Of a DNA stretch of 64,000 nt, positions 7,391 through 17,945 are shown piece by piece (positions within the stretch are counted from its first letter, which is position 1; each line of letters starts with the position of its first letter). Origin of the DNA: Buchananella felis (GTDB lineage: Bacteria > Actinomycetota > Actinomycetes > Actinomycetales > Actinomycetaceae); NCBI RefSeq assembly GCF_041380015.1, contig NZ_CP159978.1. One strand, written 5' to 3'. Below the pieces are notes generated by a model, which did no database searches, was not told where the DNA came from, and worked only from the letters and a program-made list of their open reading frames with translations. The translations under genes and the position numbers were made by a program.

Positions 7391-8634
7391 CCGTCGCGCC
7401 CGCATTCCCCGGCCGCGCCCTCATCAGCCTGCCCGCCCTGCGCCACAACCTGGCGCTGCTGGCCGGCCTGACCCCGGGCGCGCAGCCCGTCGCCGTGGTA
7501 AAGGCCGACGCCTACGGGCACGGCGGCGCGATCGTTGCCGCCGCCATGCTGCGCGCGGGCGTCAAGCACCTGGCCGTGGCGCAGCTCAGCGAGGCGCTCG
7601 AACTGCTCCAGCGCCTGGAGGAGACCGGCTGCCCGCTGCCCGCCGACGGCTCCATGCTCGCCTGGATTTACGCCCCCGGCACGGACCTCTCCGCTGCCGT
7701 GCGCGCCGGGGTGGATCTGACCGTTTCTGCCCCTTGGCAGTGGCAGACCGTGGCCGCCGCCGCGCGCGCCACCGGCCTACCGGCCCGCGTGCACGTCCAG
7801 GTAGACACCGGCATGACCCGCGCCGGCTTCCGCCCCGAGCAGCTAGACGACGCCCTGACCGAGGCGCGGTCGCTGGCGGGGGAGGGCCTGGTGGACGTGC
7901 GCGGCGTGTGGACCCACCTGGCCCGCGCCGACTCCCCGCAACCCGGCGCCGTCGCCGCCACGCGCGCCCAGTTGGAGAGCTTTTCCGCCTGCGCCGAGCG
8001 CGTGCGCGCCCACTTCCCGGCCGCCGTCCGGCACGCCCTGGCCACCTCCGGCGCGATCTACTACCCGCACTACGCCTTCGAGCGCGTCCGCCTGGGCATC
8101 TCCCTGTACGGCCTGGCCCCCAACGCGCACTGGGAGGAGGAGTACGCCGGGCTGGACGACGCTGCCGCCCCGGCCGGTGCGCTGGCTGAGGCCGCGCGGC
8201 GGTGGCGCCAGGTGAGCGCCCAGCTGCGGCCCGCGATGAGCCTGCGAGCCCCGCTGCTCCAGGTCAGTCGCGTCACGGCGGGCACGCCCGTCAGCTACGG
8301 CGGCACCTGGCAGGCCCCCACCGAGCGGTGGCTGGGCACCGTCCCGCTGGGCTACGCCGACGGGGTGCCGCGCCACGCCAGCAACGCGGTGAGCGTGTGG
8401 GCCGCCGGGGCCCTGCGCCAGCAGGTGGGTCGGGTGTGCATGGACCAGTTCGTGATAGACCTGGGGCCGGTTTTAGGCGAAGAGCCCCCGGCCGTCCCGG
8501 GGGATGAGGTGGTGCTGTTCGGCGCCGCTCCCGCCCCGAGCGCCGATGACTGGGCCGCCGCGTGCGGCACCATTGGCTACGAGATCGTGACCCGCGTGGG
8601 CGTGCGCGTGCCGCGCGTGGAGGAGGAAGAGTGA
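7387..8634 (+). CDS. alr: Alanine racemase
   Basis: Alr interconverts L- and D-alanine with PLP, supplying D-Ala for peptidoglycan. The protein has 415 residues. The PLP lysine is Lys39 in AVVKADAYGHG. The second catalytic residue is Tyr304 in PVSYGGTW. MARLG-type regions such as RLGISLYGLAP and RVCMDQFVID are also present. ATG 7387 overlaps the nnr stop (ATGA). An open frame extends far upstream through nnr but is only a shadow. A slightly expanded loop (EEEYAGLDDAAAPAG) precedes the C-terminal domain. alr next to tsaE/tsaB/rimI is a common actinobacterial order. Confidence 0.97.
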   Translation: MTVAPAFPGRALISLPALRHNLALLAGLTPGAQPVAVVKADAYGHGGAIVAAAMLRAGVKHLAVAQLSEALELLQRLEETGCPLPADGSMLAWIYAPGTDLSAAVRAGVDLTVSAPWQWQTVAAAARATGLPARVHVQVDTGMTRAGFRPEQLDDALTEARSLAGEGLVDVRGVWTHLARADSPQPGAVAATRAQLESFSACAERVRAHFPAAVRHALATSGAIYYPHYAFERVRLGISLYGLAPNAHWEEEYAGLDDAAAPAGALAEAARRWRQVSAQLRPAMSLRAPLLQVSRVTAGTPVSYGGTWQAPTERWLGTVPLGYADGVPRHASNAVSVWAAGALRQQVGRVCMDQFVIDLGPVLGEEPPAVPGDEVVLFGAAPAPSADDWAAACGTIGYEIVTRVGVRVPRVEEEE

Positions 8635-9230
8635 ACGAATACGGACCCGTAGAGCTGGTGGACGCCCAGGCCACGCGCGCCTTTGGGGCCCGCCTGGCGC
8701 GGCTGGCCCGCCCGGGCGACCTGCTGGTGCTCTCCGGCCCGCTGGGTGCCGGCAAGACCACGCTGACCCAGGGCCTGGGGCAGGCGCTGGGGGTGCGCGG
8801 CCGCGTCTCTTCCCCCACGTTCATCATCGCCCGCGTCCACCCCGGCCCCACCCCGCTGGTGCACGTGGATGCCTACCGCATCACCTCCCTGGACGACCTG
8901 GAGACCCTGGACCTGGACGCCACCCTGGACGAGGCCGTCACCGTGGTGGAGTGGGGCAGCGGCAAGGTGGAGTCCCTGGCCGACTCGCGCCTGGAGATCA
9001 CCCTTTCGCGCCCCGAGGGCGGCCTGGACCTGGGCGAGGACGGCGGGCGGGGCGCCGCGCCGGGCAGTGAGAGCGGCGAGAACGGTGAAGGCGGCGCGGG
9101 CGGCGAGAGCGGTGACGGCGGCGCGGGCACCGACGCGGAGGCGGAGCCGCTGGCCAGCTCCCGCTTTGTGCGGCTGCGCGGCTTTGGTCCGCGCTGGGAG
9201 AACGTCGACTTCTCGGTTTTGGAGGCGTGA
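8631..9230 (+). CDS. tsaE: tRNA t6A biosynthesis ATPase TsaE
   Basis: TsaE is the ATPase that works with TsaB and TsaD to make N6-threonylcarbamoyladenosine at position 37 of ANN-decoding tRNAs. GTG 8631 overlaps the alr stop and follows GAGGAGGAAG (8618-8629), giving 199 residues. The P-loop GPLGAGKT is at 36-43. SSPTFIIA, VDAYRI and TVVEWG are family motifs. A Gly/Glu/Ser-rich insertion of about 40 residues (roughly 140-180) before the last beta segment is unusual and is probably a flexible linker. Confidence 0.95.
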   Translation: MNEYGPVELVDAQATRAFGARLARLARPGDLLVLSGPLGAGKTTLTQGLGQALGVRGRVSSPTFIIARVHPGPTPLVHVDAYRITSLDDLETLDLDATLDEAVTVVEWGSGKVESLADSRLEITLSRPEGGLDLGEDGGRGAAPGSESGENGEGGAGGESGDGGAGTDAEAEPLASSRFVRLRGFGPRWENVDFSVLEA

Positions 9231-9898
9231 TGCGCGTATTGGTGATCGATTCCTCTGCCGGTTCTCTGGCCGCGCTGGTGGACGTGGACGGCGGGCGCGC
9301 CGGCGTGCTCGCCCAGGCCACCAACGCCAGCGCCCGCCAGCACGCCGAGTCCCTCTCCCCGCTGGTACGCCAGGTGCTTGCTGAGGCCGGTACCAAGTTG
9401 GCCGACGTCGACCTCGTGGCCGTCGGTACGGGCCCCGCCCCCTACACGGGCCTGCGCGCCGGGATCGTCACGGCCAGGCTGCTGGCCAGCGCCGCCGGGG
9501 TGCCGGTGACCGGCGTGTGCCCGCTGGACGTGCTGGCCGCCCAGGCCTTCGCCGCCGGGGCGAGCGGGGAGGTGCTGGTGGCCACCGACGGGCGGCGCCG
9601 CGAGGTCTACTGGGCCACCTACCGGGCGGACGGGGACGACGTTGCGCGCGTGCACGAGCTGGCGGTGGAGACCCCGGCTGCCGTGCGGGCCTGGCTGGCC
9701 GGTGAGGGCGCGGGCGTGGCCGGGGTGACCGGCCCCGGCGTGGGCCTCTACGACCAGGCCCTGGAGGCGCGCGGGGAGCAGGCCGGGCAGCTGGAGGCAG
9801 GTGCCTTCGCGCGCCTGGCCGCCGCCCGCTACGCGGCGGGCACGGTGGGCAGCCTGGAGCCGGCCTACCTGCGCCGCCCGGACATCCACGGCCAGTGA
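9230..9898 (+). CDS. tsaB: tRNA t6A biosynthesis protein TsaB
   Basis: TsaB is the ASKHA-fold partner that scaffolds TsaD in t6A synthesis. It starts MRVLVIDSSAG and carries the conserved GTGPAPYTGLRAG motif and ATDGRRREVYWA. ATG 9230 overlaps the tsaE stop by one base and has GGAGG at 9221-9225. A GTG at 9227 directly before it is an alternative. Length is 222 residues. It is followed with a 4-nt overlap by rimI. tsaD, which in relatives often comes next, is 6.9 kb downstream here. Confidence 0.95.
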   Translation: MRVLVIDSSAGSLAALVDVDGGRAGVLAQATNASARQHAESLSPLVRQVLAEAGTKLADVDLVAVGTGPAPYTGLRAGIVTARLLASAAGVPVTGVCPLDVLAAQAFAAGASGEVLVATDGRRREVYWATYRADGDDVARVHELAVETPAAVRAWLAGEGAGVAGVTGPGVGLYDQALEARGEQAGQLEAGAFARLAAARYAAGTVGSLEPAYLRRPDIHGQ

Positions 9899-10341
9899 GT
9901 AGCTCCCTGGAGATAGTGCCGCTGGAGGCGCAGGACGCCGACGCGCTGGCCGTGATGGACCAGCTGCTGTTCGGGGCCGAGGCCTGGGGACCAGGAGCCT
10001 TCGAGAGCGAGCTGGCCAACCCCGACCGCACCTACCTGGGCCTGGTGGAGGGCGAGACCCTGTGGGGCTTTGGCGGGATCTCTCTGTGTGAGGACGCCGA
10101 GCTGATGACCATTGGGGTGCTGCCGCCCTGGCAGGGCAAGGGCCAGGCCGGGCGCTTGCTGGACGCGCTGCTGGAGGCCGCGCGGGCGGCCGGGTCGGTG
10201 CGCGTGCTGCTGGAGGTGCGCTCCCAGAACCAGGCGGCCCAGCGTCTCTACGCGTCGCGCGGCTTTACGCAGATCGCGGTGCGGAGGCGCTACTACCGGC
10301 TGCCCACGGACGACGCGTTGGTGATGGAAAAGCCGCTCTAG
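9895..10341 (+). CDS. rimI: Ribosomal protein S18 alanine N-acetyltransferase (GNAT)
   Basis: A 148-residue GNAT acetyltransferase of the RimI type, expected to acetylate the N-terminal alanine of ribosomal protein S18 and perhaps other proteins. The acetyl-CoA loop is seen in LPPWQGKGQAGRLL, followed by LLEVRSQNQAAQRLYASRGF and RRRYYR, all typical of RimI. GTG 9895 overlaps the tsaB stop (GTGA). It is the last gene of the acpS operon. The next ~300 bp (10342-10639) are GC-rich and noncoding. Confidence 0.93.
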   Translation: MSSSLEIVPLEAQDADALAVMDQLLFGAEAWGPGAFESELANPDRTYLGLVEGETLWGFGGISLCEDAELMTIGVLPPWQGKGQAGRLLDALLEAARAAGSVRVLLEVRSQNQAAQRLYASRGFTQIAVRRRYYRLPTDDALVMEKPL

Positions 10342-10639
10342 TGCCCAGCAGGGGCAGGGCGCCTACGAGTGCGCGCGGGGTGTCTGGCGCGTCCTGCTTG
10401 CGGCGGCGCGGCGGGGCCGGGCAGCAGTGGCGTGCACAGTGGGAGGGGTGGCCGGCGGCAGCGTCGCCCACGAGGCCACAAAGCGCGGCGGCCACAACCA
10501 CCGGCCCAGCACACGTAGACAACTACCAACGCCCCAAAATCGGCGCGCACGGCAAGCGGAGCGGGGCAAAATGGGACTGCGCAAAGTGAACCTGGCCTCG
10601 CTGCCGACGTTGCAGAGCCAACTGTCAAAGGAGACGTAA

Positions 10640-11698
10640 GTGCGTGCCCTCCGCAAAACTGCGCCGGCCCCGGGGCTGGAGCTGTGCGAGATCCCCGAAC
10701 CGGTGGTCGGCTACGGGGAGGTGAAGATCAGGGTGCAGCGCGCCGGCCTGTGCGGCACGGACGTGCACCTCTACAACTGGGACGGCGGCGCGCCCGGCTC
10801 CCTCACCCCGCCGCAGACGCTCGGGCACGAGTTCTGCGGGCAGATCGTGGAGGTGGGCCCGGGCGTGGTGGAGGGCTACGGCCCGGACGAGCTGCACGTG
10901 GGCCAGTGCGTCAGCGTCGAGGGGCACATCGTGTGCGGGCGCTGCCGCAACTGCCGGGCCGGGCGGCGCCACATGTGCATCCGCACCATCGGCATCGGCG
11001 TGAACCGGGACGGCGGATTCGCCGACTACGTGGTGGTGCCGGCCCGCAACGTGTGGGTGCAGCCGGAGGAAATCGATGTAGAGCTGGGCGCCCTCTTTGA
11101 CCCGCTGGGTAACGCCGTGCACTCCTGCCAGCCGCTGGAGCTGACCGGCCAGGACGTGCTCATCACCGGCGCCGGGCCGATCGGGATCATGTGCGTGGCC
11201 CTGGCCAAGCACGCCGGCGCCCGCAACATCGTTATCACAGACATGCAGGCAGATCGCCTGGAGCTGGCGCGCCGCGCCGGGGCCGACGCTGCCGTGGACG
11301 TCACCACCGATTCGCTGGCCAGCGTGATGACCGCCCTGGATATCCGCGAGGGCTTCGACGCGGGCCTGGAGATGTCCGGGGCACCGGGTGGCCTGTCTAC
11401 GCTGATCGATTCCTGCACCCACGGCGCCACCATCTCCCTGCTGGGGCTGCCCAAGGGGCCCTTCCCGGTGGAGTGGGGCAAGGTGATCACCTCGATGCTC
11501 ACCATCAAGGGCATCTACGGGCGCGAAATGTTCGACACCTGGTATCTGGCCACCTACATGATGCAGACCTCGGCCCGCCTGCGGGAAACGGTGCGCTCCA
11601 TCATCACCCATCGGTTTGCCCCCGAGGAATGGGAGGCCGCCTTCCAGGTGGCCGCCTCCGGGAGCGCCGGGAAGGTAATCATCGACTGGGATCGCTAA
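10640..11698 (+). CDS. tdh: L-threonine 3-dehydrogenase
   Basis: A zinc-dependent medium-chain dehydrogenase (352 residues) that oxidises L-threonine to 2-amino-3-oxobutyrate with NAD+. The catalytic zinc motif GLCGTDVHLYNWDGG and GHEFCGQIVE, the structural-zinc cysteines CGRCRNCRAGRRHMC, the Rossmann loop GAGPIGIM and the end GKVIIDW match Tdh. GTG 10640 is preceded by AAAGGAGA (10627-10634). The next gene, kbl, takes the product to glycine and acetyl-CoA, confirming the substrate. Confidence 0.95.
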   Translation: MRALRKTAPAPGLELCEIPEPVVGYGEVKIRVQRAGLCGTDVHLYNWDGGAPGSLTPPQTLGHEFCGQIVEVGPGVVEGYGPDELHVGQCVSVEGHIVCGRCRNCRAGRRHMCIRTIGIGVNRDGGFADYVVVPARNVWVQPEEIDVELGALFDPLGNAVHSCQPLELTGQDVLITGAGPIGIMCVALAKHAGARNIVITDMQADRLELARRAGADAAVDVTTDSLASVMTALDIREGFDAGLEMSGAPGGLSTLIDSCTHGATISLLGLPKGPFPVEWGKVITSMLTIKGIYGREMFDTWYLATYMMQTSARLRETVRSIITHRFAPEEWEAAFQVAASGSAGKVIIDWDR

Positions 11699-11769
11699 GG
11701 AGCGCCTAGCCGCACCCAGGCGCGGGCGCCGCCCGCCCCCGCCACCCGAAACGAGTACAGGAGAAAACA

Positions 11770-12966
11770 GTGGACACCCTCACCCCGCAGCTGGAGCAGG
11801 CGTTGGAGCAGATCCGGGCCGCCGGGCTCTACAAGTCCGAGCGCGAGATCCTGGGCAAGCAGGGCCCGCGCGTGGAGACGGCCGCCGGGCAGTCCCTGAA
11901 CTTCTGCGCCAACAACTACCTGGGCTTGGCCGGTGACCCACGCCCGGCGCAAGCCGCCAAGGAGGCGCTGGATAGGTGGGGCTTTGGCCTGTCCTCCGTC
12001 CGGTTCATCTGCGGCACCCAGGACCAGCACCGCGCCCTGGAGCGGGAGATCGCCGCGTTCCTGGGCAAGGACGACGCGATCTTGTTCTCCTCCTGCTTCG
12101 ACGCCAACGGCGGCGTGTTCGAGGCGCTGTTCGGGGCGGGGGACGCGATCGTGTCCGACGAGCTCAATCACGCCTCCCTGATCGACGGCATCCGCCTGTG
12201 CAAGGCCGCCCGCTTCCGCTACCGCAACGCTGACCTGGCAGACCTGCGCGCCCAGCTCCAGGCCGCGCGCGACGGGGAAGCGCAGCAGGTGGTGATCGTC
12301 ACCGACGGCGTGTTCTCCATGGACGGCTCCTACGCCCCGCTGCCCGGCATCTGCGACCTGGCCGAGGAGTTCGAGGCGCTGGTGCTGGTGGACGACTCCC
12401 ACGCCACCGGCTTCGTGGGCCCCGGCGGGCGCGGCACCGCCGCACTGTTCGGGGTGGAGAAGCGCGTGGACATCCTGACCGGCACCCTCGGCAAGGCGCT
12501 GGGCGGGGCCAGCGGCGGCTACGTGGCCGGCCCGGCCGCCGTGATCGACATGCTGCGGCAAAAGGCCCGCCCCTACCTGTTCTCTAACACCCTCGCCCCG
12601 GCGATCGTGGCCGGCTCCCGCGAGGCCTTGCGCCTGGCGGCGGGGGCCGACGCCGAGCGCGACCACCTGGGAAGGATGACCGCCCTGTTCCGCGGCCTGA
12701 TGGAGCAGGCCGGCTTCGAGGTGCTGCCGGGCAGCCACCCGATCCACGCCGTCATGTTCCCCGGCGAGGACGGCGCCCGCCTGGCCGGCCAGATCGCCGC
12801 CAAGATGCTGGAGCTGGGCGTCTACGTCACCGCCTTCTCCTTCCCCGTCGTGCCGCGCGGCAAGGCCCGCATCCGCGTCCAGCTCTCCGCCGCGCACAGC
12901 GAGGACGACGTTCGCGCCTGCGTGAGCGCCTTCGAGGCCGCCCGCGCTGCGGTGAGCACCAGCTGA
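11770..12966 (+). CDS. kbl: Glycine C-acetyltransferase (2-amino-3-ketobutyrate CoA ligase)
   Basis: A PLP-dependent alpha-oxoamine synthase (398 residues) that cleaves 2-amino-3-oxobutyrate with CoA into glycine and acetyl-CoA. Family motifs include NNYLGLAGDPR, GFGLSSVRFICGT, DELNHASLIDGIRLC, VDDSHATGF and TLGKALGGASGGY, where the lysine binds PLP. GTG 11770 follows AGGAGAA at a good distance. It is 71 bp after tdh and probably cotranscribed. The pair gives threonine degradation as a source of glycine and acetyl-CoA. Confidence 0.96.
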   Translation: MDTLTPQLEQALEQIRAAGLYKSEREILGKQGPRVETAAGQSLNFCANNYLGLAGDPRPAQAAKEALDRWGFGLSSVRFICGTQDQHRALEREIAAFLGKDDAILFSSCFDANGGVFEALFGAGDAIVSDELNHASLIDGIRLCKAARFRYRNADLADLRAQLQAARDGEAQQVVIVTDGVFSMDGSYAPLPGICDLAEEFEALVLVDDSHATGFVGPGGRGTAALFGVEKRVDILTGTLGKALGGASGGYVAGPAAVIDMLRQKARPYLFSNTLAPAIVAGSREALRLAAGADAERDHLGRMTALFRGLMEQAGFEVLPGSHPIHAVMFPGEDGARLAGQIAAKMLELGVYVTAFSFPVVPRGKARIRVQLSAAHSEDDVRACVSAFEAARAAVSTS

Positions 12967-13130
12967 GGAGCGCACCGGCAGGTTGCGGGTCGGGCGCGCT
13001 CGCGGGGCGGTGGGGCGGCGACGTCGGACACCAAAGAAGGCCGGTACGGCGCCCAACCAAGGGGACACAGGCCGCCGCGCAGGCAGGGCAGCGAGCCGGG
13101 CCTAACGGGCCGCACAAAGGGGGCGAGCCA

Positions 13131-13156
13131 TTACCGGACGGGCCGGTAACTAAAAT
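13131..13156 (+). promoter_or_regulatory. Inverted repeat and -10-like box upstream of sdhC
   Basis: TTACCGG-N5-CCGGTAA (13131-13149) is a perfect 7-bp inverted repeat next to TAAAAT (13151-13156). It looks like an operator over a promoter for the succinate dehydrogenase operon. A second, leaderless-type signal TAGCGT (13299-13304) lies 7 nt before the sdhC GTG. The remaining 12967-13311 gap shows no gene. Confidence 0.45.
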
Positions 13157-13311
13157 CGTGTCGTAATTCGCTTCACACCGGCTCTTTCTGACTAAAGGCA
13201 GGGGCGGCGTCTGGCCTCAAAACCCAGCAATCTAGCCAAAAACTCCCAAACCTCGCCCGGGTGCGCCATAAGTCCTAATAGGGCACGCGGCGGCTCGGTA
13301 GCGTTCGGCAC

Positions 13312-14025
13312 GTGGCCAAGAAAGTAACTCCCCGTACCGCCGGACGCACCAACGTCGCGCTCAAGCGCACGATGGCCGTCACCGGCTTCCTGTTCATCTT
13401 CTTCATCCTGATGCACTCCTACGGCAACCTGAAGATGTTCCTCGGCGAAGAGGCATTTGACGGGTACGCCCACTGGTTGCGCGACCCGCTGCCGCACATG
13501 ATCCCGCCGGGCTGGTTCCTCTACGCCTTCCGGGCCCTGCTGCTGCTGGCACTCGTGGTCCACTTCTACGCCGCCTTCAAGATGTGGCACCTGGGTGCCA
13601 AGGCGCGCGGACGTGACCGCTACGTGGTGAAGAAGTCCATCTCTGCCTCCCCGGCCTCCCGCTACGCCCACCTGACCATGCGTTGGGGCGGCGTGGTGCT
13701 GGCCCTGTTCATCGTCGCCCACATCCTGCAGTTCACCACGCTGCACATCCAGTGGGGCGGCGACTACCTGGCAGAGGGAGTGGGCCCCTACGACCGCATG
13801 GTCATGGCCTTCCAGCTCTGGTGGGTTTGGGTCATCTACTTCATCGCTATCCTGGCCCTGAGCCTGCACATCTGGCACGGCGTGTGGAGCGCCATGCAGT
13901 CCATGGGGTGGGTGCGCAAGTCCACCCTCGACGGCACCAAGCTGGTCGCCTCCCTGGCCGCCCTGGGCATCCTGGTCGGCTTCATGGCTCCCCCCACCGC
14001 CATCCTGCTTGGCTTTATTAAGTGA
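13312..14025 (+). CDS. sdhC: Succinate dehydrogenase cytochrome b subunit
   Basis: A single fused membrane anchor (237 residues, about five transmembrane helices) of the b558 family that binds haem and quinone and anchors the SdhAB heads. Helices are visible near residues 18-35, 62-85, 120-145, 160-185 and 200-230. Conserved histidines occur in LMHSYGN, VVHFYAA, IVAHILQFTTLH and LSLHIWHG. No SdhD follows, as expected for this type. The GTG start has no ribosome binding site but has TAGCGT 7 nt upstream, suggesting a leaderless transcript. Confidence 0.93.
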   Translation: MAKKVTPRTAGRTNVALKRTMAVTGFLFIFFILMHSYGNLKMFLGEEAFDGYAHWLRDPLPHMIPPGWFLYAFRALLLLALVVHFYAAFKMWHLGAKARGRDRYVVKKSISASPASRYAHLTMRWGGVVLALFIVAHILQFTTLHIQWGGDYLAEGVGPYDRMVMAFQLWWVWVIYFIAILALSLHIWHGVWSAMQSMGWVRKSTLDGTKLVASLAALGILVGFMAPPTAILLGFIK

Positions 14026-14033
14026 GGTTAGAC

Positions 14034-15988
<1,955 letters not shown>

Positions 15989-15992
<4 letters not shown>

Positions 15993-16738
15993 ACATCAAC
16001 CTTCGAATCTGGCGACAGAACGGCCCGGACGCCAAGGGCGCCATCCACGAGTACCAGCTCAAGGGCATCTCTGACCACATGTCCTTCCTGGAGATGCTGG
16101 ATGTACTCAACGAGGAGCTGTTTGCGAAGGGCGAGGAGCCGATCGCATTCGACTCCGACTGCCGCGAGGGCATTTGTGGCCAGTGTGGTGTGGTGATCGA
16201 CGGTCTGGCCCACGGCCCGCTGCGCACCACCACCTGCCAGCTGCACATGCGCTCCTTCAACGACGGCGACACCATCACGATCGAGCCATGGCGTTCCACC
16301 GCGTTCCCGATCATCAAGGACCTGGTGGTTGACCGCACCGCCTTCGACCGGATCATCCGCGCCGGTGGCTACATCTCCGTCAACACGGGTGCCGCGCCGG
16401 ACGCGCACGCCACCCCGGTGCCCAAGCCGCACGCCGAGCGCTCCTTCGAGGCCGCCGCGTGCATCGGTTGCGGCGCCTGCGTGGCTGCGTGCCCCAACGC
16501 CTCCGCCATGCTCTTCACGGCAGCGAAGATCACCCACCTGGGTCTGCTGCCGCAGGGCAAGCCGGAGCGCATGGCCCGCGTGGTGGCCATGCTGAACCAG
16601 CACGACGAGGAAGGCTTCGGTGGCTGCACCAACATTGGTGAGTGCGCCGCGGTCTGCCCCAAGTCCGTGCCGCTGGAGACCATCTCCATGCTCAACCGCG
16701 AGCTGGGCCGCGCCCGCTGGGCCGGCGTGCGCGTCTGA
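15989..16738 (+). CDS. sdhB: Succinate dehydrogenase iron-sulfur subunit
   Basis: SdhB (249 residues) carries electrons from FAD to the membrane anchor. The [2Fe-2S] ligands are in DSDCREGICGQCGVVIDG. The ferredoxin-like clusters are in CIGCGACVAACPNA and CTNIGECAAVCPKS. GTG 15989 overlaps the sdhA stop. A terminator follows at 16756. Confidence 0.96.
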
Positions 16739-16755
16739 GTTGGAATGCCGCGTCA

Positions 16756-16800
16756 GGGGCGGCGGGTTCGCGTGAGCGGGCCCGCCGCCCCGGCGTTTTT
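16756..16800 (+). terminator. Terminator after sdhB
   Basis: GGGGCGGCGGG (16756-16766) pairs perfectly with CCCGCCGCCCC (16781-16791), followed by GGCGTTTTT. It separates the sdh operon from tsaD. Confidence 0.88.
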
Positions 16801-16820
16801 CCGGGGAGGCTGGACAGCGC

Positions 16821-16834
16821 TAGGCTGGAGGGTG
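16821..16834 (+). promoter_or_regulatory. Probable leaderless promoter of tsaD
   Basis: TAGGCT (16821-16826) is followed by 7 nt and then the GTG start. The GGAGGG between them could act as a weak ribosome binding site on longer transcripts. Confidence 0.55.
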
Positions 16835-17880
16835 TGGAACCCTTGATCCTTGGCATTGAATCCACCTGCGACGAGACGGGTATCGCGTTGGTGCGCGGCC
16901 GCACCCTGCTGGCCGACGTCACCGCCACCTCCATGGAGGAGCACGCCCGCTACGGCGGCATCATCCCGGAGATCGCCTCCCGCGCCCACCTGGAGGCCAT
17001 CGAGCCCACCCTGAACGAGGCCCTGGAGCGGGCCGGGGTGAGCCTGGCGGACGTGGACGCCATCGCGGTGGCCGCCGGCCCCGGCCTGATCGGTTCCCTC
17101 ACTGTGGGCGTGTGCGCCGCCAAGGCCCTGGCCCTCGCCCTGGACAAGCCGCTTTACGGCGTGAACCACGTGCTGGGTCACCTGGCCGTGGACGAGCTGG
17201 TGGACGGGGAGATCCCGCCCGGCTCTATTGGCCTGATCGTGTCCGGCGGGCACACCAACCTGCTGCACTTGAAGGACATGGCCCGCGACGTCGTGGAGCT
17301 GGGCGGCACCTTGGACGACGCCGCCGGTGAGGCCTTCGACAAGGTGGGCCGCCTGCTTGGCCTGCCCTACCCGGGCGGCCCGCACGTGGACCGCCTGGCC
17401 CGCGAGGGCGACAAGCAGGCCATCCGCTTCCCGCGTGGCCTGTCCACCGGCAAGCACGTGGCCGCCCACCCCTACGACTTCTCCTTCTCCGGCCTGAAGA
17501 CCGCCGTGGCCCGCCACATCGAAGCCCTGGAGGCCAAGGGGCAGGAGCTGCCTGTGCAGGACATCTGCGCCGGCTTCTCTGAGGCCGTCAACGAGGTCCT
17601 GGTGGACAAGGCCTTCGCCGCCGTCAAGGCCTTCGATGCCCGGGCGCTGATCGTGGGCGGCGGCTTCTCCGCCAACTCCCGCCTGCGCGAGCTGCTTACG
17701 GCCGGTCAGGAGAAGTACGGGGTGGAGGTGCGCTTCCCGCCGCTGAAGTACTGCACGGACAACGGCGCCCAGATCGCGGCGCTCGGCTCCATCCTGGCCC
17801 GCGCGGGCGTGCAGCCCAGCCCGGCCGACTTCGCCCCGGACTCCTCCCTGCCGCTCTCCCAGGCCAGCCTGCTGCCGTAG
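16834..17880 (+). CDS. tsaD: tRNA N6-threonylcarbamoyladenosine transferase TsaD
   Basis: TsaD transfers the threonylcarbamoyl group to A37 of tRNA. The protein (348 residues from GTG 16834) starts EPLILGIESTCDETGIA. The metal ligands are in HVLGH (His112, His116) and CTDNGAQIA. SGGHTNL and YPGGPHVDRLA are family motifs. A longer upstream frame covers the sdhB end and terminator and is not real. The last 22 codons have a diverged second copy at 32807-32873 on the far side of the accessory island, so tsaD marks an insertion or recombination site. Confidence 0.97.
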   Translation: MEPLILGIESTCDETGIALVRGRTLLADVTATSMEEHARYGGIIPEIASRAHLEAIEPTLNEALERAGVSLADVDAIAVAAGPGLIGSLTVGVCAAKALALALDKPLYGVNHVLGHLAVDELVDGEIPPGSIGLIVSGGHTNLLHLKDMARDVVELGGTLDDAAGEAFDKVGRLLGLPYPGGPHVDRLAREGDKQAIRFPRGLSTGKHVAAHPYDFSFSGLKTAVARHIEALEAKGQELPVQDICAGFSEAVNEVLVDKAFAAVKAFDARALIVGGGFSANSRLRELLTAGQEKYGVEVRFPPLKYCTDNGAQIAALGSILARAGVQPSPADFAPDSSLPLSQASLLP

Positions 17881-17945
17881 CCGGCAGAGGTGTAGCGGGG
17901 AACCTGGATCCGGCGGTTGTCCGGGCGCTGGCTGGCGTGCCAACG